A DNA stretch of 56,803 nucleotides, taken from contig CALVAE010000019.1 in the NCBI GenBank assembly GCA_944325465.1, positions 1 through 56,803 of the forward strand. The letters are read 5' to 3'. A program made the translations under genes and the position numbers. The notes under the pieces were generated by a model. It did not search any database, was not told where the DNA came from, and saw only the letters and a list, made by a program, of their open reading frames with translations. Numbering within the stretch: the stretch's first letter is position 1; the number at the start of each line of letters is the position of its first letter. The DNA is from an uncultured Bacteroidales bacterium. Lineage in GTDB: Bacteria; Bacteroidota; Bacteroidia; Bacteroidales; UBA932. This document shows, piece after piece, positions 28,450 to 37,470 of the stretch.

Positions 28450-28761
28450 ATGGCTTTTCCTTCTCCGGCACAGGACTACATGTCTTCATGCATAGACCTT
28501 AACAGGGAACTTGTGCTCCATCCTGCCGCAACCTTTTACGGCAGGATGACAAGCAATGCCATGAGTGCCGAGGGGGTGGACAAGGGGGATGTCTTGGTTA
28601 TCGACAGGGCTGTCGAGCCGGCCGAGGGTTCTCTGGCGGTATGCTTCATTGACGGGGAATTCACTCTGAAGAGACTGTCCGGTGATGATTACGGGTCTTT
28701 CGGAGACCTGAGGGTCTGGGGTGTCGTTACTTATGTCATAAAGAAGGTTCACGGTAAATAA
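28450..28761 (+). CDS. umuD: UmuD'-like DNA polymerase V subunit lacking cleavage arm and catalytic Ser
   Basis: The 103-residue product begins MAFPSPAQDY, aligning to E. coli UmuD from Phe26, just after the Cys24-Gly25 self-cleavage site. The alignment is gap-free: position 37 equals the catalytic Ser60 and is Ala here (TSNAM instead of GDSM), and Lys74 equals Lys97 and is kept (EFTLKRL). The C-terminal WGVVTYVIKKV is typical, but a strand before it is shortened. In E. coli, RecA-stimulated self-cleavage turns UmuD into active UmuD'. This gene appears to encode the UmuD' form directly and cannot self-cleave. Its TAA abuts the umuC ATG with no gap. A frameshift in the TTTT after 28452 that removed an upstream arm is possible but would still leave no Ser. 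Confidence 0.8.
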   Translation: MAFPSPAQDYMSSCIDLNRELVLHPAATFYGRMTSNAMSAEGVDKGDVLVIDRAVEPAEGSLAVCFIDGEFTLKRLSGDDYGSFGDLRVWGVVTYVIKKVHGK

Positions 28762-30093
28762 ATGTACGCTCTCGTCGACTGCAACAATTTTTTCGTTTCG
28801 TGTGAAAGGGTCTTCCAGCCCTGGCTGGAGGGCAGGCCGGTGGTGGTGCTTTCCAATAATGACGGGTGCGTGGTGGCCCGGAGCAACGAGAGCAAGGCAA
28901 TGGGAATCAGGATGGGGACTCCGTTCTATCAGGTGAAGCATCTTGTGGACAAGGGGCTGCTGGAAGTGCGCTCTTCCAATTACATGCTTTACGGGGACCT
29001 CTCCGACAGGGTGATGTCGATTCTGGCGGATGCCGTGCCGAAGATTGAAATCTATTCGATAGACGAGGCCTTTCTTGTGATGGACGGGATACCGGAAGAG
29101 CAGGTGGTTGAGATCTGCAGAACCCTTGTGGCGAAGGTGAGGAAATGGGTCGGGATACCGGTGAGTATCGGTGTGGCAGGGACAAAGACACTGGCGAAGA
29201 TAGCGAGCCATTTTGCCAAGAAATACAGGGGATACCGGGGAGTATGCGTTATAGACAGTGAGCAGAAGCGGATGAAGGCCCTTGAACTGACTCCCGTAGA
29301 GGATGTCTGGGGTGTGGGCAGAAAGAATGCGGTGAAGATGCATGATGCCGGAGTCATTACGGCAGCGGATTTCGTGGCAAGGCCGGAACAGTGGGTGGAG
29401 CGGCATTTTGCGATTCCCGGAGTGAGGACCTGGAAGGAACTGCAGGGAATCGGATGTCTGGAGGAGGAACTGCCGGAAAAGCGCAAGTCAATCTGTACTT
29501 CCCGGTCTTTTGCGGATATGATCTCTGATGAGGATGAGATTGCGGTGAAAGTGGCTGATTTCGCGGCTCACTGCGCAAGGAAATTGCGGGAAGAGGGAAC
29601 TGCCGCATATCAGGTGACGGCTTTCCTGAGGACCAACAGGTTCAGGGAAGATCTGGACCAGTATTGTCCCCAGGCTACGGTAACCCTTCCTGTCGCTGCG
29701 AACAGCACGCAGGAGATAGTGACTGCCGCGTTGAAAGCCTTCAGGACCGTGTTCAGGCCGGGATTCAATTACAAGAAGGCCGGGGTGGTGGTGGACCAGA
29801 TCGTGGACCGCGATGAGGTGCAGGGGGTCATTTTCGGATTCGATGAGGATATGCGTCACCGTCAGGACATCCTTTCCTCCGTGATGGATGCGGTCAATGA
29901 AAACAGACGTCTTCCCGCGGATCAGGACCGTACGGCCGGGCAGGAAAGACCGGCCCGCAGAGGGCACAGGTCGGGGCGGGACGTGATCTGTCTGGCATCC
30001 CAGCATCTCGGGCATTTTGCGGACGGTATCCGCAGCGAACACAGGTCACGCCGATATTCCACCGATTTCAGCGAGATAATGGAAATCCGGTGA
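28762..30093 (+). CDS. umuC: Y-family DNA polymerase UmuC (Pol V catalytic subunit)
   Basis: The 443-residue translesion polymerase has the metal-binding residues in [17 protein letters not shown] (Asp6) and in the [15 protein letters not shown] motif. The fingers motif [20 protein letters not shown] and the helix-hairpin-helix region ([17 protein letters not shown]) follow. The little-finger and UmuC C-terminal domains reach the end, which contains [15 protein letters not shown]. It is placed directly after umuD', as in most umuDC operons, and would replicate past damaged bases with UmuD'. Confidence 0.93.
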   Translation: MYALVDCNNFFVSCERVFQPWLEGRPVVVLSNNDGCVVARSNESKAMGIRMGTPFYQVKHLVDKGLLEVRSSNYMLYGDLSDRVMSILADAVPKIEIYSIDEAFLVMDGIPEEQVVEICRTLVAKVRKWVGIPVSIGVAGTKTLAKIASHFAKKYRGYRGVCVIDSEQKRMKALELTPVEDVWGVGRKNAVKMHDAGVITAADFVARPEQWVERHFAIPGVRTWKELQGIGCLEEELPEKRKSICTSRSFADMISDEDEIAVKVADFAAHCARKLREEGTAAYQVTAFLRTNRFREDLDQYCPQATVTLPVAANSTQEIVTAALKAFRTVFRPGFNYKKAGVVVDQIVDRDEVQGVIFGFDEDMRHRQDILSSVMDAVNENRRLPADQDRTAGQERPARRGHRSGRDVICLASQHLGHFADGIRSEHRSRRYSTDFSEIMEIR

Positions 30094-30115
30094 TCCGGAG
30101 GTCAGGCAGTCCGGG

Positions 30116-31447
30116 TCATTTGCAGACCATGATGTCGAGTATCATGTTGTCCGCACTCTGCATCCCGACCGAACCTATCTGTCCGAGATTGCGGATTGTC
30201 TTCTCGATGTCCTTTTCGATGATGCCGTCGTTTTCGGATATGCATGTGCCGTCCATTGCGAGAACGGCTGACTGTATGGCACTTGCCACGCCTGAAGCCA
30301 CTTTCATCGCGCAGCCGACCTTCGCTCCGTCACAGACCATGCCCGTAATGTTGCCTATCATGTTCTTGATGGCTGAGCAGACGGCCTCGTATGACCCTCC
30401 ACGGAGAAATACCAGTCCGCAGGCCGAGCCGGTGGAGGCAATCACGCAACCGCAGAGGGCGGACAACTTGCCGAGGTAGCCTTTGATGTGGATGGCTACA
30501 AGGTGGCTCAGGACAAGGGCCCTTGCAAGGGTTTCGTCATCTATGTCATGCTTGATCGCATAGGCTATAACGGACATGGTTACGGTGATTCCCTGGTTCC
30601 CGCTGCCGGAATTGCTCATTGCCGGCAATGTGCATCCCGCCATCCTCGCATCTGATGCTGCGGCGGTAAGCGACATGGCATAACTCATGAAATCGTTGCC
30701 GAAAACTTCCCTGTGCCGGGTGCAGTGGATTGTCTTTCCGACTTTCAGTCCGTAATCCCCCTTGAGCCCTTCTCTGGCAAGAGTCAGATTGAGGTCGCGG
30801 GATTCGAGGATAAATTTTATGCTGTCATACCCGACTGTCCTGGCGAAGTCGTAGATTTCCCTGACGGTAAGCCCGTAGTCCCTGGTTTCACGCAGATTCT
30901 GCCCGTTGTCCGTGGAAGCGGACCGGGCGTTTGCAAGGATGTGGTCGTCAAAGCATATTTCCACGATGTTGTCATGGTCGTTTTCAATGACCGCGGATGC
31001 GGTATGGCCTTCACAGGTGCTTACGTAGGCCTTGATGTACAGTTTCTTGTCGGTATCGGCAAGTTCTATCCTGACTTTCTTCCTTTCCACCAGTTCCTTT
31101 GCCCGCCTGATGTATTTTTCATCCAGGTCATGCAGGACTTCCAGACCGTAACTTGATTTTCCGCATACTGCACCGAGGGCCGACGCTATATACAGTCCGA
31201 CCATCCCTGTACCCGGGATCCCGACCCCCATGCCGTTCTTCAGGATGTTGCCGCTGACAGATACCCTTACATCGAAGCAGGTCTCCAGCCTCCAGTCCTT
31301 TTCCTGATGGCATTCTGGACATCTTTCTTCAAGAGTCTCCACTGCCTTGGCTACGGCAAGGGCAACTGCGATCGGTTCTGTGCATCCCAATGCCGGTTTG
31401 ACTTCTTTTCTGATAAGTCCGATAATGTCTGCAAAACGTTCCGTCAT
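30116..31447 (-). CDS. UPF0597 / L-cysteine desulfidase family protein
   Basis: The 443-residue cytoplasmic protein resembles E. coli YhaM and the serine dehydratase alpha-chain family, some members of which are Fe-S cysteine desulfidases releasing sulfide, ammonia and pyruvate. Conserved features are KPALGCTEPIAVALAVAKA near the N-terminus, VSGNILKNGMGVGIPGTGMVG and the C-terminal Cys/Gly-rich segments (GCVIASTGSACGLVFLRGG, MVCDGAKVGCAMKVASG). ATG 31447 gives the family start MTERFADII; the longer open frame to 31564 is rejected. It overlaps the upstream surface-protein gene by four bases (ATGA), so it closes that operon. Confidence 0.85.
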   Translation of the reverse strand: MTERFADIIGLIRKEVKPALGCTEPIAVALAVAKAVETLEERCPECHQEKDWRLETCFDVRVSVSGNILKNGMGVGIPGTGMVGLYIASALGAVCGKSSYGLEVLHDLDEKYIRRAKELVERKKVRIELADTDKKLYIKAYVSTCEGHTASAVIENDHDNIVEICFDDHILANARSASTDNGQNLRETRDYGLTVREIYDFARTVGYDSIKFILESRDLNLTLAREGLKGDYGLKVGKTIHCTRHREVFGNDFMSYAMSLTAAASDARMAGCTLPAMSNSGSGNQGITVTMSVIAYAIKHDIDDETLARALVLSHLVAIHIKGYLGKLSALCGCVIASTGSACGLVFLRGGSYEAVCSAIKNMIGNITGMVCDGAKVGCAMKVASGVASAIQSAVLAMDGTCISENDGIIEKDIEKTIRNLGQIGSVGMQSADNMILDIMVCK

Positions 31448-34400
31448 AGTCTGAAAAATGTTATTGTCATGTTGATTATCTTTTCTGTTCCGTTGTCGGA
31501 AGTGACTGCTTCCAGCGGAAATCCGAAACATACGGCCTTGTATCCTGACGGGCCGGTATAGCATGTCCCCGATGGGATTCCGGTGTCTGCATATTCGGAT
31601 ATGATGCGGCTCTTGGATGAGGCCGGGGCGATTCCGTCCGGAGAAACTACCATGTAGGTCCCGGTCCCGTAGTCTTTGTTGATGCTGAAGTCTCCTGATG
31701 CGCTTCCGTCAGGGAAGGACTTGTCTTTTGCCCGGACGAACCTGAATGAATTGGTTTCGGATGCGTGGCCTGTCACCCATTTGTAGCCCAGTACGTCCGC
31801 TGCGAATCTGATGGAGGATACCCGGAATGCACTGTCCGTACTGACCGGGAATATGGAATCCCAGATATCTGTCCCTATGTGGGAGCCGGAAACGAGGATA
31901 TTCCCTCCGCCGGCGGTGAATTCCCTGATGGCCGATTGCATTTCCGGTGTGAAAACCCGGTATCTTTCCGTTCTGCCTGCCTTTCCTGCAGGTACCGTTA
32001 CCTGCTCTCCGCAAATGATGTCTGCTCCCAGGAATTTACGCCCGGCAATGACGCTGTCATTTGCAAAGGCCCTGGAACTGACCGAGCAGAACGGATATCC
32101 GGCAGCCATGATGGCCCTTCCGTGGATGACCGGATAATCGAATGTATTTCCTGTCATAGGCTTTCCTGCATGACTGGAGAACGACGCTCCGAATCCCGGG
32201 TTGGCATTGCTCATGTACTGGCTGCCCCTTCGGAAGTCGTACATCTCCCCCGTATATGATATGTCCGAGGCATACGGCATTCCCGGATCGGCGGATGCGT
32301 TGAAGCCGGCAAATTCCGGTGAATCGAACCATGCGGGTGCGGATACCCTGGTAAAATTGTTCACTACAAGCATGAGGGAATCCATACGGCTGTCAGGCAT
32401 GTTTTCAGGTATGCCTGCCGCAAGGATTTCTGAAGGGAAACTTTCCCCTCCGTCATTGAGTGCGGTTACCTTGTAACTGTAGACATGTCCCGGCTTTATC
32501 TTGAGGGATGTGTGGACCCTGCCGTCCGGATCAGTCCAGGTCTCGGCTTTTCTTCCCGTATCGAATCCTCCGTCATCCGTCCTGACGTACAGCCTGTATT
32601 CTTTGGCGACGGCGGTAGGCTCTATCTCGTCCTTCCCCGGAATCCAGCTCAGGTCCACCGTGTGGTCATCATTCAGGACGGCGGCCATGGAATGCACTGG
32701 GAGAGGCTGGACAGTGTACGGACATCCGTAGCGGTTGCTCAGGTATTTCAATATTCCCTTGTAGATTGCCCGGCACAGGATGAATCTGAATGACGGGTCA
32801 CCCGCATGTCTCATATCCGAAAAGTTCTGGTGGGAGAAATTCTCCAGCAGGACTGTCGGGCAAGGGGGAGTCCTTGATTCCCTGTATGCCCTGTCCCAGA
32901 TATGTCTTCTGGTCCATCCGGTGTCTATGCAGGCCTGAAGGTCATTGACGGCCTGGGTCTGTACCATGTCGGCGAATTCTCTGGCTGTCAGCCTGTCCTC
33001 CCCGTCGGGAAGCCTTCTTTTCCCCTGGTTTACATGGGTATAGATGGACAGTGTCCCGATTATGGAATCATTCGGGGTGATGCCGGCATCCGAGTGGAAC
33101 GCGAATGTGAGGTCGAAAGGGATTCCCCGCCCTTCCTTGTCGGGATTGATGTGCGAGCCTCCGCTCATGAAGTCCACCCAGTCTCCTCTTGAGAACAGGT
33201 CATCCCTGTAGTCATCCTTCATTTCATGCTGGCTGAATACGCTGGAATCGATTCCTGCCCATTGCAGCCAGTATCTTGCGGCTTCGGCGTAACGCGGCAG
33301 GCCGGAAGTCACAGGCGAGGCTCCATCCGCATTCCGTGCCATATTGCCCATTCCTCCTCCTATCTTGACCGCGTCCGCTGTCACTATTCCTGACTTCCTG
33401 TCTTTTGGGTCCGGTGCCGACAGTTCCACATATCCTTTTGTCCCTTCGGCGAATTCAAAGGTGCCAAGGTATATCCAGGTGCCACCTCCGATCTGCTGGT
33501 TGACTGTGAACGGACTTTCCCCTCCGAGATGATGTACCTTATATGTAACGGAGTCGCTGCTGGCAGGCAGGGTCTTGTAGGATATATAGACGGCATATTG
33601 CCCTCTCTTCGGTATGTCGGGAGTCCAGACCGCCTTTGACTTGCCGTCGCAGGCGGCAGATCTTGCAGTTCCTGCCCTGAACGGGTTTGCATGCCCCGTG
33701 TAGACGGCGGCGGTATCGGCGAACCCTGTCCCCGCATCTTCCCATTTGCCGGTTTCCGAATAGGTCCCGTGTCCCCTTGAACCGCAGGATGGATCGTTGT
33801 CGATGATTATCTCCACCGGATTGGGGTCTCTCTCGCGCGGCATCATTACGTATGCTCCTGCATTTTCCAGCATCGGTGTCAGATATGACAGTACGAAACC
33901 GGTAGAGAGCATGTCTTCCACGCTCCGGAACAGTTGGGGCCTCTGCCATATCCATTTGCCGCTGTTCCTGTCGAAATATCTGCCGTGGCTCGGCCATAAG
34001 GCGATATGCCTTCCGGAAAGTCCTTCCGGGTATGGTCCCTTGGCAGGATCAGTGACTACCGGCCTTGTCTTTCCTCTCGGGTCCTCCGTACGGTGAACGG
34101 AACCTGTCGGTTTCCCGTCATATCCGGGTCCGCTGACTGTCAGTGTGGCTGCCTTTTCCCGCCTGCTGTAGATTTCCCCCAGCCGGTATCCGGCATATCC
34201 TTCCGGGAAGAGGGACCTTAACGTGGTCCTGAACCATTTGTAGTCATCCGGCCGCCACGGAAAATCGCTCAGGCTTACGGTGAAGTAGAAATCGAGATAT
34301 CCGTTTCTTTTCATTATGTTCCTGAGCCTGAGTTCCCCGTCTACCCCTGTGCGCACGGCCATGAGCCTTGAAATGGAATCGCAGGCAGGGGTGAAGTCCC

Positions 34401-34482
34401 TGACGATCCTGCTTTGGGCGGACATGGCGGATGCGGCTGCGGCAAGGACGGAACACAGAAGTATGCGGCTAATCCATTTCAT
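31444..34482 (-). CDS. Exported amidase_3 / golvesin-domain / fibronectin-type surface protein
   Basis: The 1012-residue product begins with a signal peptide (ISRILLCSVLAAAASAMSAQ). An N-acetylmuramoyl-L-alanine amidase-like domain is visible in pieces: GRHIALWPSHGRYF (first metal His), FAFHSDAGITPND (second His) and TVLLENFSHQNFSDM (catalytic Glu context). Inserted is a golvesin-like beta domain (about residues 230-370; YAVYISYKTLPAS, GGTWIYLGTFEFAEG). A fibronectin-type segment follows near residue 650 (VDLSWIPGKDEIEP), then a long C-terminal alpha/beta domain. Bacteroidetes relatives are often named 'xanthan lyase', which this sequence does not support. A role in cell-wall or surface glycan remodelling is plausible. 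It overlaps both neighbours by four bases. Confidence 0.8.
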   Translation of the reverse strand: MKWISRILLCSVLAAAASAMSAQSRIVRDFTPACDSISRLMAVRTGVDGELRLRNIMKRNGYLDFYFTVSLSDFPWRPDDYKWFRTTLRSLFPEGYAGYRLGEIYSRREKAATLTVSGPGYDGKPTGSVHRTEDPRGKTRPVVTDPAKGPYPEGLSGRHIALWPSHGRYFDRNSGKWIWQRPQLFRSVEDMLSTGFVLSYLTPMLENAGAYVMMPRERDPNPVEIIIDNDPSCGSRGHGTYSETGKWEDAGTGFADTAAVYTGHANPFRAGTARSAACDGKSKAVWTPDIPKRGQYAVYISYKTLPASSDSVTYKVHHLGGESPFTVNQQIGGGTWIYLGTFEFAEGTKGYVELSAPDPKDRKSGIVTADAVKIGGGMGNMARNADGASPVTSGLPRYAEAARYWLQWAGIDSSVFSQHEMKDDYRDDLFSRGDWVDFMSGGSHINPDKEGRGIPFDLTFAFHSDAGITPNDSIIGTLSIYTHVNQGKRRLPDGEDRLTAREFADMVQTQAVNDLQACIDTGWTRRHIWDRAYRESRTPPCPTVLLENFSHQNFSDMRHAGDPSFRFILCRAIYKGILKYLSNRYGCPYTVQPLPVHSMAAVLNDDHTVDLSWIPGKDEIEPTAVAKEYRLYVRTDDGGFDTGRKAETWTDPDGRVHTSLKIKPGHVYSYKVTALNDGGESFPSEILAAGIPENMPDSRMDSLMLVVNNFTRVSAPAWFDSPEFAGFNASADPGMPYASDISYTGEMYDFRRGSQYMSNANPGFGASFSSHAGKPMTGNTFDYPVIHGRAIMAAGYPFCSVSSRAFANDSVIAGRKFLGADIICGEQVTVPAGKAGRTERYRVFTPEMQSAIREFTAGGGNILVSGSHIGTDIWDSIFPVSTDSAFRVSSIRFAADVLGYKWVTGHASETNSFRFVRAKDKSFPDGSASGDFSINKDYGTGTYMVVSPDGIAPASSKSRIISEYADTGIPSGTCYTGPSGYKAVCFGFPLEAVTSDNGTEKIINMTITFFRL

Positions 34483-34880
34483 TTTTTCCGTTTTATGGTT
34501 ATGACTCCGACAATGAAGGTTATTATCGTTCCGGTCAGGATTCCGAGGCAGTCGGCCCTGAAATCCATGATGTCCGCACTTCTGTACTTGAGTTCTCCCT
34601 GTATCAGTTCCGTGACCCCGGCAAGTGTCCCTCCGATGAGGATGACCGCCACCAGAAACAGTACAAGACGCCAGGGCCTGGTGTTTCCGGTGAAAAACGC
34701 AAGGTACATCAGTATCGGATAAGGAAAAAACATGCTGAAATGCACTATCTTGTCTTTAGGGATTCCCATCCATGTCGCAGACAGGTCGAGGCCGCTGTTG
34801 AATCTGCTGAAGCACAGCACTGCCACGGCTATGATGTACAGGCCGAGAAACAGTCTGGATATCAGTCTGGTCCTGTCCAT
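34479..34880 (-). CDS. VanZ-like small membrane protein
   Basis: The product of about 133 residues (ATG 34880) has four hydrophobic segments and the VanZ-like signature GIPKDKIVHFSMFFPYP and TELIQGELKYRSADIMDFRAD. VanZ homologues give low-level teicoplanin resistance in enterococci; in Bacteroidetes the role is unknown. ATG 34880 is used because it leaves one base after the upstream stop; the longer open frame overlaps the CBM9-like gene. Its stop overlaps the next start (ATGA). Confidence 0.75.
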   Translation of the reverse strand: MDRTRLISRLFLGLYIIAVAVLCFSRFNSGLDLSATWMGIPKDKIVHFSMFFPYPILMYLAFFTGNTRPWRLVLFLVAVILIGGTLAGVTELIQGELKYRSADIMDFRADCLGILTGTIITFIVGVITIKRKK

Positions 34881-34881
34881 G

Positions 34882-35535
34882 TCAGAAAACCAGTTCCCCG
34901 AAAAATTCCGGACGATGGAAATCCGGAGTCGGGACATCTATCGGATTCCAACTGAGGAAATGCGGATGGGCGCTCTTGTCAGCGCATTTGTAGAAATTCG
35001 CCCTTATGGATGCCGGAGGATTGTCCGGGTCAATGCCTATCAGGTCGAACGGTACGCACATTCCTATGCTCCAGTGACGGATGGTCCCTGCTTCTTCCAC
35101 TTTGTACGGTCCCTTGTCTTGAGCGAGGGTGGAATGCCTGATGATTCGGGACAGGGCTTCGGCGCTGAAAGGCCTGGCATCGTTCCTCCCGGTCCTCTTG
35201 GCGGCGAGAAGGACTCCCATACAGTTCATCTCGAAGTTGTAGTAGGTTCCGTCTGCGGGATCGGCTACGAACATTTCACAGCAACTGTCTTCCCATACCG
35301 GGCCGTTGTCTTCCAGGGTTGCCACCCTGAGGTCAAGTCCCCTGACATGATACAGTACGGCAAGGTGGGTCCTGCTGCGTGCCACTGAGAATGCGGCAAG
35401 CGGTCTGTACGGAAATTCCTTCCAGTTCACGCATCCGATGAAGGATCCGGCAGCCCCTGTTTCCATTGCCAGGTCCAGTTCTCCGTATGACATTCTTTCA
35501 AGCCCTTCGATACGGGGCAGTTCCATTGTCTTCAT
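34882..35535 (-). CDS. Carbohydrate-binding family 9-like protein
   Basis: The 217-residue product has no signal peptide. It is beta-rich and carries features of the CBM9/DOMON-like family seen in Bacteroidetes: the central VWEDSCCEMFVADPADGTYYNFEMNCMG region (positions about 80-107) and the C-terminal pattern IRANFYKCADKSAHPHFLSW. Such stand-alone proteins are usually annotated 'carbohydrate-binding family 9-like'; a ligand is not known. It lies 12 bases after the ABC transporter gene in the same operon. Confidence 0.72.
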   Translation of the reverse strand: MKTMELPRIEGLERMSYGELDLAMETGAAGSFIGCVNWKEFPYRPLAAFSVARSRTHLAVLYHVRGLDLRVATLEDNGPVWEDSCCEMFVADPADGTYYNFEMNCMGVLLAAKRTGRNDARPFSAEALSRIIRHSTLAQDKGPYKVEEAGTIRHWSIGMCVPFDLIGIDPDNPPASIRANFYKCADKSAHPHFLSWNPIDVPTPDFHRPEFFGELVF

Positions 35536-35547
35536 AGCCTATTGTCG

Positions 35548-37383
35548 TTATAGTGCCTGCATGTCGTTGAGCCTCTTGTAATAGCCGTTCATGGCTATCA
35601 GGTCTTCATGTCTGCCGTGCTCCACAATCAGTCCGTCCTGCATGACGTAGATTTCGTTCGCATTCTTTATTGTGGACAGCCTGTGGGCGATGGCTATCGT
35701 GGTCCTTGTCGATGTAAGCCGGTCGAGGGCTTCCTGGACAAGCCTTTCCGATTCGGTGTCGAGGGCGGAAGTCGCTTCGTCGAGAATGAGGATAGGCGGG
35801 TTCTTCAGGATGGCGCGGGCTATGCTTATCCTTTGTCTCTGTCCTCCTGAAAGCCGTCCTCCCCGGTCTCCTATCATGGTATCGTAGCCTTCCTCCTTTT
35901 CCATTATGAACTCGTGCGCATTGGCGATCTTCGCGGCTGCCACCACCTGTTCCATCGTGGCGTTTTCCACGCCGAAGGCGATATTGTTGAATATTGTGTC
36001 GTTGAACAGTATGGCTTCCTGGTTGACATTGCCGATGAGGCTTCTGAGGGATTTGAGTTTCAGATCCTTGACATTTATCCCGTCTATCAGGAGTTCCCCG
36101 CTTGTGACGTCGTGATACCTCGGAATGAGATCCACGAGGGTGGATTTTCCTGAGCCGGATTGTCCGACTATCGCGATTGTCTGTCCTTTCGGTACTGTCA
36201 GGCTGACTCCGTGGATCACCTCTTTCCCGTTTCCGTAGGAGAAGCGGACATCCTTGAATTCAATCCTGCTGTCGAATGACCTGATTTCCCTGGCGTCCTC
36301 CTTTTCCTTGATATTGTTCTCGGCCTTCATTATCTTGTCTACACGCTCCACCGAAGCCATTCCCTTGGGAATGTTGTAACCGGCCCTCGCCAGTTCCTTC
36401 AGAGGGTTGAGTACGCTGTAAAGGATTATCATGAAGAAAATGAAGGTCGGGGCATCGATGGTGGCGTTGTCGTGCAGGATGAGGGTGCCTCCGAACCAGA
36501 GGACCACCATGATCATGACAGACCCGAGAAATTCGCTTACAGGATGGGCGAGGGCCTGCCTGACAGCCACTTTCGATGTGGTGCGGCGCAGTTCGTTGCT
36601 TGTGTGGAGGAATCTGTCCTTCATCCTGTCTTCGGCTATGAACGCCTTTATGATCCTGAGTCCTCCGAGAGTCTCTTCGAGTTGCGACATGGTGTCGCTC
36701 CATTTCGCCTGGGCTTCAAGGGATTCCCTTTTCAACTGCTTGCCTATGGCGCTCATCGCCCAGGCCATCAGCGGGACTACCAGCAAGGTGAACAGTGTCA
36801 GTTCCCAACTGGTGAAAAGCAGGGTGGCGAAGTAGAAGATTATCAGGATGGGGTTCTTGATGAGCATGTCCAGGGAACTGGTGATGGAGTATTCGATTTC
36901 CCCCACGTCTCCGCTCATCCTTGCTATGATATCGCCTTTCCTCTCCTGGGAGAAGAATCCCAGTGGCAGGCTGAGCAGTTTGTTGTACACCTTTGTCCTG
37001 ATATCCCTTACTATGCCGGTCCTGAGAGGAACCATTATGGCTGATGCCCCGAAATAGCATCCGGTCTTGAGCAGGGTCATCACCCCGAAGAAGAGTCCGA
37101 TGAAAAGCAGGGTCATCGAAGCCCCGTACTTGTCTATGATGATGGTGATGAAATAGTACATGTTGTTCATCAGTACATCCTTGAATGCGGTCCCTGCCGT
37201 CCCCCACGGGATGAATTCATAGACGGTGGTGTCCATCTTGAACAGGATCTGAAGGATGGGGATGATGAGAGTGAACGAGAATATGTTGAATATGGCTGAC
37301 AGGACGTTGATTCCTACCGCACCGAAAAGATATCCTACGTATGGTGCCGTGAAACGCTTTAGTATTTTCCAGAATTCTTTCAT
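35548..37383 (-). CDS. MsbA-like ABC exporter (fused permease and ATPase)
   Basis: The 611-residue inner-membrane protein has six transmembrane segments in residues 1-330 and an ATPase domain after about 370. Walker A is GQSGSGKSTLVDLIPRYHDV, the signature is LSGGQRQRISIARAI, Walker B is ILILDEATSALD, and the switch His is in IAIAHRLSTI. This is the lipid/drug exporter architecture of MsbA. Since the window also holds lipid A genes an MsbA role is possible, but Bacteroidetes carry several such exporters. It heads the five-gene minus-strand operon that ends with the UPF0597 gene; a TATCTTTG -7 box lies 60 bases upstream. Confidence 0.9.
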   Translation of the reverse strand: MKEFWKILKRFTAPYVGYLFGAVGINVLSAIFNIFSFTLIIPILQILFKMDTTVYEFIPWGTAGTAFKDVLMNNMYYFITIIIDKYGASMTLLFIGLFFGVMTLLKTGCYFGASAIMVPLRTGIVRDIRTKVYNKLLSLPLGFFSQERKGDIIARMSGDVGEIEYSITSSLDMLIKNPILIIFYFATLLFTSWELTLFTLLVVPLMAWAMSAIGKQLKRESLEAQAKWSDTMSQLEETLGGLRIIKAFIAEDRMKDRFLHTSNELRRTTSKVAVRQALAHPVSEFLGSVMIMVVLWFGGTLILHDNATIDAPTFIFFMIILYSVLNPLKELARAGYNIPKGMASVERVDKIMKAENNIKEKEDAREIRSFDSRIEFKDVRFSYGNGKEVIHGVSLTVPKGQTIAIVGQSGSGKSTLVDLIPRYHDVTSGELLIDGINVKDLKLKSLRSLIGNVNQEAILFNDTIFNNIAFGVENATMEQVVAAAKIANAHEFIMEKEEGYDTMIGDRGGRLSGGQRQRISIARAILKNPPILILDEATSALDTESERLVQEALDRLTSTRTTIAIAHRLSTIKNANEIYVMQDGLIVEHGRHEDLIAMNGYYKRLNDMQAL

Positions 37384-37442
37384 CAGTATCAGGTGTTGGC
37401 CTTGCAGACGGTCTTCCGGCTGAGGCTGGATGATTGAACCGC

Positions 37443-37450
37443 CAAAGATA
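37443..37450 (-). promoter_or_regulatory. -7 box for the ABC exporter operon
   Basis: TATCTTTG on the minus strand, 60 bases before the ABC exporter start and just after the M28 peptidase stop. No obvious -33 TTTG. Confidence 0.55.
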
Positions 37451-37470
37451 GCATTTTTTTCCTGATATTG

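Noticed and set aside
28113..28502. Alternative frame that could supply an N-terminal arm for UmuD (ending near CYGF at 28455)
   Set aside because: It would need a frameshift in the TTTT run, lies mostly before the likely transcript start and shows no clear arm sequence; kept only as a caveat.
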